Shown here piece after piece: positions 61,738 through 64,000 of a stretch of 64,000 bases of DNA; position 1 is the first letter of the stretch; each line of letters starts with the position of its first letter. The stretch covers positions 1,302,001 through 1,366,000 of the forward strand of contig NZ_CP113945.1 in assembly GCF_029392855.1 (NCBI RefSeq), in the 5' to 3' direction. The notes under the pieces were generated by a model. The model was not told where the DNA came from. It saw only the letters and a program-made list of their open reading frames with translations, and searched no databases. The position numbers were made by a program, and so were the translations under genes. Source of the stretch: Lactobacillus sp. ESL0680 (GTDB lineage Bacteria > Bacillota > Bacilli > Lactobacillales > Lactobacillaceae).

Positions 61738-62652
61738 TTACTTAACTTGATCGATTTCCTTCTTGTACGGAATTGACGGCTGGGCACCATAGCGCTGCAC
61801 CGTTAACGACGACGCTTTGTTAGCAAACACAATTGCCTCACGCAAATTAGAAAAGTCTGGCTTTAACAAACTCGACATCGCACCAATAAAGGTATCGCCG
61901 GCAGCAGTTGTATCAACAGCCTTAACTTTAAAAGCAGGAACCAGTTCGCTCTGCCCATTAAAGTCATAAAAAGCACCCTTGGAACCAATCGTAATAATTA
62001 CTGCAGCTATTCCAAGGTCATGTAACTTAGCAGCAGCCTGCTTGGCGCTAAGTTCATCCGTAACATGAACCCCAGTAATCGTTTCAGCTTCAGTTTCATT
62101 TGGTGCAATCATATCCGTCAATTGCAGCAATTCTCTTGGGATTTCAGTCATTGCTGGTGCCGGATTCAAAATTGTTTTAATTCCGTGAGCGCGAGCAATC
62201 TCAAAGCCCTTAATTGTTGCCGCAATTGGCGTTTCAAATTGAGCAATCACAAAATCACTGTCTGAAATCAATGCACTCTTTTGCGCAATGTCATCAGAAC
62301 CAAAGGCATAATTGGCACCAGCATAAATCGTAATTGAGTTCTGACCTTCATCGTCAATCGAAATAAAGGCTTGACCCGTTGACTCATTCTCAATTGTCGC
62401 AATTCCAGAAACATCAATGCCTTCTTCTTTAAGCAAATTCAGCATTTCTGTTCCCGGTGCATCAGCGCCAACGGCACCAATAAAGCGGGTCGCACAACCA
62501 GACCGTGCTGCCGCAACCGCTTGGTTAGCACCCTTACCTCCAGCAGCAGAATAGTGTTCCTTTGCATGGATTGTTTCGCCCGGCTTAACCATTCGCTCAA
62601 CCCGCAAGTTGGTATCAAGGTTAATACTGCCGATAACCGTAACCTTATTCAT
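61738..62652 (-). CDS. rbsK: Ribokinase
   Basis: Phosphorylates ribose at O5, 304 residues of the PfkB family. The substrate motif SAAGGKGANQAVAAARSG near 37 and the catalytic Asp in VDTTAAGDTFIGA near 250 are intact. First gene of the ribose operon; SD GAGGAGAG is before the ATG. The upstream promoter overlaps a repeated AAACATG motif that could be the operator. Confidence 0.95.
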   Translation of the reverse strand: MNKVTVIGSINLDTNLRVERMVKPGETIHAKEHYSAAGGKGANQAVAAARSGCATRFIGAVGADAPGTEMLNLLKEEGIDVSGIATIENESTGQAFISIDDEGQNSITIYAGANYAFGSDDIAQKSALISDSDFVIAQFETPIAATIKGFEIARAHGIKTILNPAPAMTEIPRELLQLTDMIAPNETEAETITGVHVTDELSAKQAAAKLHDLGIAAVIITIGSKGAFYDFNGQSELVPAFKVKAVDTTAAGDTFIGAMSSLLKPDFSNLREAIVFANKASSLTVQRYGAQPSIPYKKEIDQVK

Positions 62653-62706
62653 CTTTCTCTCCTCTATAAACTGCCAAAGCCTTTCGGCTAATTAGTCTTC
62701 ATCCAA

Positions 62707-62734
62707 ATAATAGCATACTTGTAATTGCTTTCAA
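62707..62734 (-). promoter_or_regulatory. rbs promoter with candidate operator
   Basis: Minus-strand TTGAAA (62729-62734), 16 bp, extended -10 TGCTATTAT (TATTAT at 62707-62712). The -35 overlaps TCAAACATGC (62731-62740). Confidence 0.65.
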
Positions 62735-62750
62735 ACATGCTAAATATATT

Positions 62751-62767
62751 TATAAACATGTTTATGA
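62751..62767. promoter_or_regulatory. Palindrome between rbsK and the APC permease
   Basis: TATAAACATGTTTATGA holds a 14-bp perfect palindrome (ATAAACATGTTTAT, 62752-62765) and shares AAACATG with 62733-62739. A LacI-type or other dimeric regulator could bind; none is encoded in the window. Confidence 0.55.
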
Positions 62768-62800
62768 ACCGCAATCTTAGTCTTTTGCGTTAATTTAACC

Positions 62801-62806
62801 TATAAT
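62801..62806 (+). promoter_or_regulatory. Likely -10 of the APC permease gene
   Basis: TATAAT on the plus strand 34 bases before the start codon. No good -35 at the right distance, so the promoter may need an activator. Confidence 0.45.
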
Positions 62807-62840
62807 GTTGAAGTTATTTTAAATTATTAAGGACTTGATT

Positions 62841-64000
62841 ATGAAAAGACAACTCACATTATTCGCCGCATTAGCTACGGTCATGGGAACCATGATTGGC
62901 GGCGGGGCTTTTTTCAAAATTGCTAGTGTTTCCGCATTGACCCATAATGCTTGGCTGAGCATCCTTGTTTGGCCGCTGGCTGGGTTCATCACCCTAATGG
63001 CTGGGTTAAGTGTTGCAGAACTTGCCGCCATTTTCCCCGAAGACGGCGGACCGGTCAAATACTTGCAAGAAATTTACGGACCCAAGATTGCCTTTCTCTT
63101 TGGTTGGTCACTAATCATCATTTACTATCCCGCTAATATTGCCGCCCTTTCAATTGTCTTTGCGACGCAATTAAAGCAAATTCCCAGCTTCAGCAATTTT
63201 TCTACTACTGGTGTGGCACTTGTTGTTATGGCGACTGTCCTGCTGGTTAATTGGTTCGGCTCTAAACTAAGCAGTGAGGTACAAAAGCTGGCGTTAATTA
63301 TCAAGTTGTTGCCGATTGCCGCAATCATTATCTTTGCCGTGTTCAGCGGCAGTCCTAACCAATTAGCTAGTGCACCATTGCCTCACCTTAACTCTGCTAA
63401 CGGCGCTGCCTTCGGCCAAGCTCTATTGGCGGTTCTTTTTGCTTATGACGGCTGGCTCAGTATTGGTAATTTAGCTGGCGAAATTAAAAATCCGGCCAAG
63501 ACCTTATCGCGGGCCATTACTTGGGGCGTGTTCGGTGTTACCATCATTTATACTCTGCTCAATTGGGGTTATCTTAGAATTACTCCGTGGTCTAAAATTG
63601 TGGGTAATCAAGGAGCTGCACTGCTTACCGCTCAGCGATTATTTGGTAATTTTGGTGGACTAATTATCAGTATTGGTATCTTAGTATCCGTCTTTGGCGC
63701 TATTAACGGTCACCTCATGGTCGGCTCCAGAATGCCATATACCTTAGGTAAACAAAATAAATTACCGGCGGCGAATTTTTTTGCTAAATTAAATCGTAAA
63801 ACCATCGTTCCAACTAACAGCATGCTTTTTGAATGTGCAATTGCAGCCATCATGATTTTTTCCGGTACCTTTGACAGCTTAACCGATATGCTAGTCTATG
63901 TTTCGTGGATTTTTTCAATTCTATTATTTGTTGGTGTCTTCATTCTACGCCAAAAGCAGCCCGAGTTAACGAGACCATACAAGGTACCCCTCTTCCCGTG
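62841..64000 (+). CDS. APC-superfamily amino acid permease, 3' end cut by window edge
   Basis: 386 codons from ATG at 62841 (AAGGA 7 bases before) without a stop. The MIGGGAFF loop near residue 20, VAELAAIFPEDGGPVKYLQEIYG and a late region ending RPYKVPLFP are typical of LAT-like exchangers. Around ten helices are present. The substrate (perhaps a neutral amino acid such as serine or threonine) cannot be assigned. Divergent from rbsK. Confidence 0.88.
   Translation, partial: MKRQLTLFAALATVMGTMIGGGAFFKIASVSALTHNAWLSILVWPLAGFITLMAGLSVAELAAIFPEDGGPVKYLQEIYGPKIAFLFGWSLIIIYYPANIAALSIVFATQLKQIPSFSNFSTTGVALVVMATVLLVNWFGSKLSSEVQKLALIIKLLPIAAIIIFAVFSGSPNQLASAPLPHLNSANGAAFGQALLAVLFAYDGWLSIGNLAGEIKNPAKTLSRAITWGVFGVTIIYTLLNWGYLRITPWSKIVGNQGAALLTAQRLFGNFGGLIISIGILVSVFGAINGHLMVGSRMPYTLGKQNKLPAANFFAKLNRKTIVPTNSMLFECAIAAIMIFSGTFDSLTDMLVYVSWIFSILLFVGVFILRQKQPELTRPYKVPLFP

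Overview
The window reads as a chromosomal core region of a low-GC Firmicute, most probably Lactobacillus in the strict sense (L. acidophilus/L. delbrueckii lineage). That is inferred from protein character and gene order; species cannot be fixed from this sequence alone. Supporting signs are a ribose operon using the RbsU (GRP) permease, a lone prepilin peptidase between rpoC and rpsL, no map gene between adk and infA, and strong SD sites. No insertion sequence, prophage, integrase, CRISPR array or rRNA gene was seen.

Layout. 1-4.9 kb is a small accessory patch: a truncated aldo/keto reductase, a membrane-anchored DUF915-type hydrolase divergent from a LysR regulator, and a TetM-like GTPase. 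5.0-9.3 kb holds rplM-rpsI, truA and the shared ECF vitamin-transport module (ecfA1-ecfA2-ecfT). 9.4-23.2 kb is the whole S10-spc-alpha superoperon on the minus strand, from rpsJ to rplQ, with secY, adk, infA, rpmJ and rpoA inside. 23.3-26.5 kb is the str operon (rpsL-rpsG-fusA, no tuf). A plus-strand prepilin peptidase separates it from rpoB-rpoC (27.3-34.6 kb). 34.8-37.3 kb is clpC, followed by tRNA-Pro and tRNA-Gly. 37.8-51.2 kb is the conserved pth-mfd-rqcP-divIC-S1-tilS-ftsH-hslO...dusB-lysS block. 51.4-57.0 kb has a CBS-ACT protein, alr, acpS, cshA, murF and rpmE2. 57.1-64.0 kb is transport: a polar amino acid ABC operon, the rbsK-rbsD-rbsU ribose operon and the start of an APC-family amino acid permease.

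Most genes lie on the minus strand and drive transcription and translation, so regulation sits mainly in 5' leaders. Strong promoters, typically with near-consensus hexamers 16-18 bp apart, can be read upstream of rplM, rpsJ, rpsL, rpoB, the tRNA pair and the amino acid ABC operon. The rpoB leader carries an intrinsic terminator between promoter and gene, in the position of the known Lacto-rpoB RNA motif. The S10 leader has two mutually exclusive hairpins.

The most interesting candidate is the 380-base leader of the amino acid ABC operon (60035-60414). It has a consensus-like promoter, a 27-codon ORF with its own SD that contains two Cys codons, segments arranged like a classical ribosome-mediated attenuator (1:2, 2:3, 3:4), and then two intrinsic terminators in tandem before the first permease gene. 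This is read directly from the sequence, but its function is inference.
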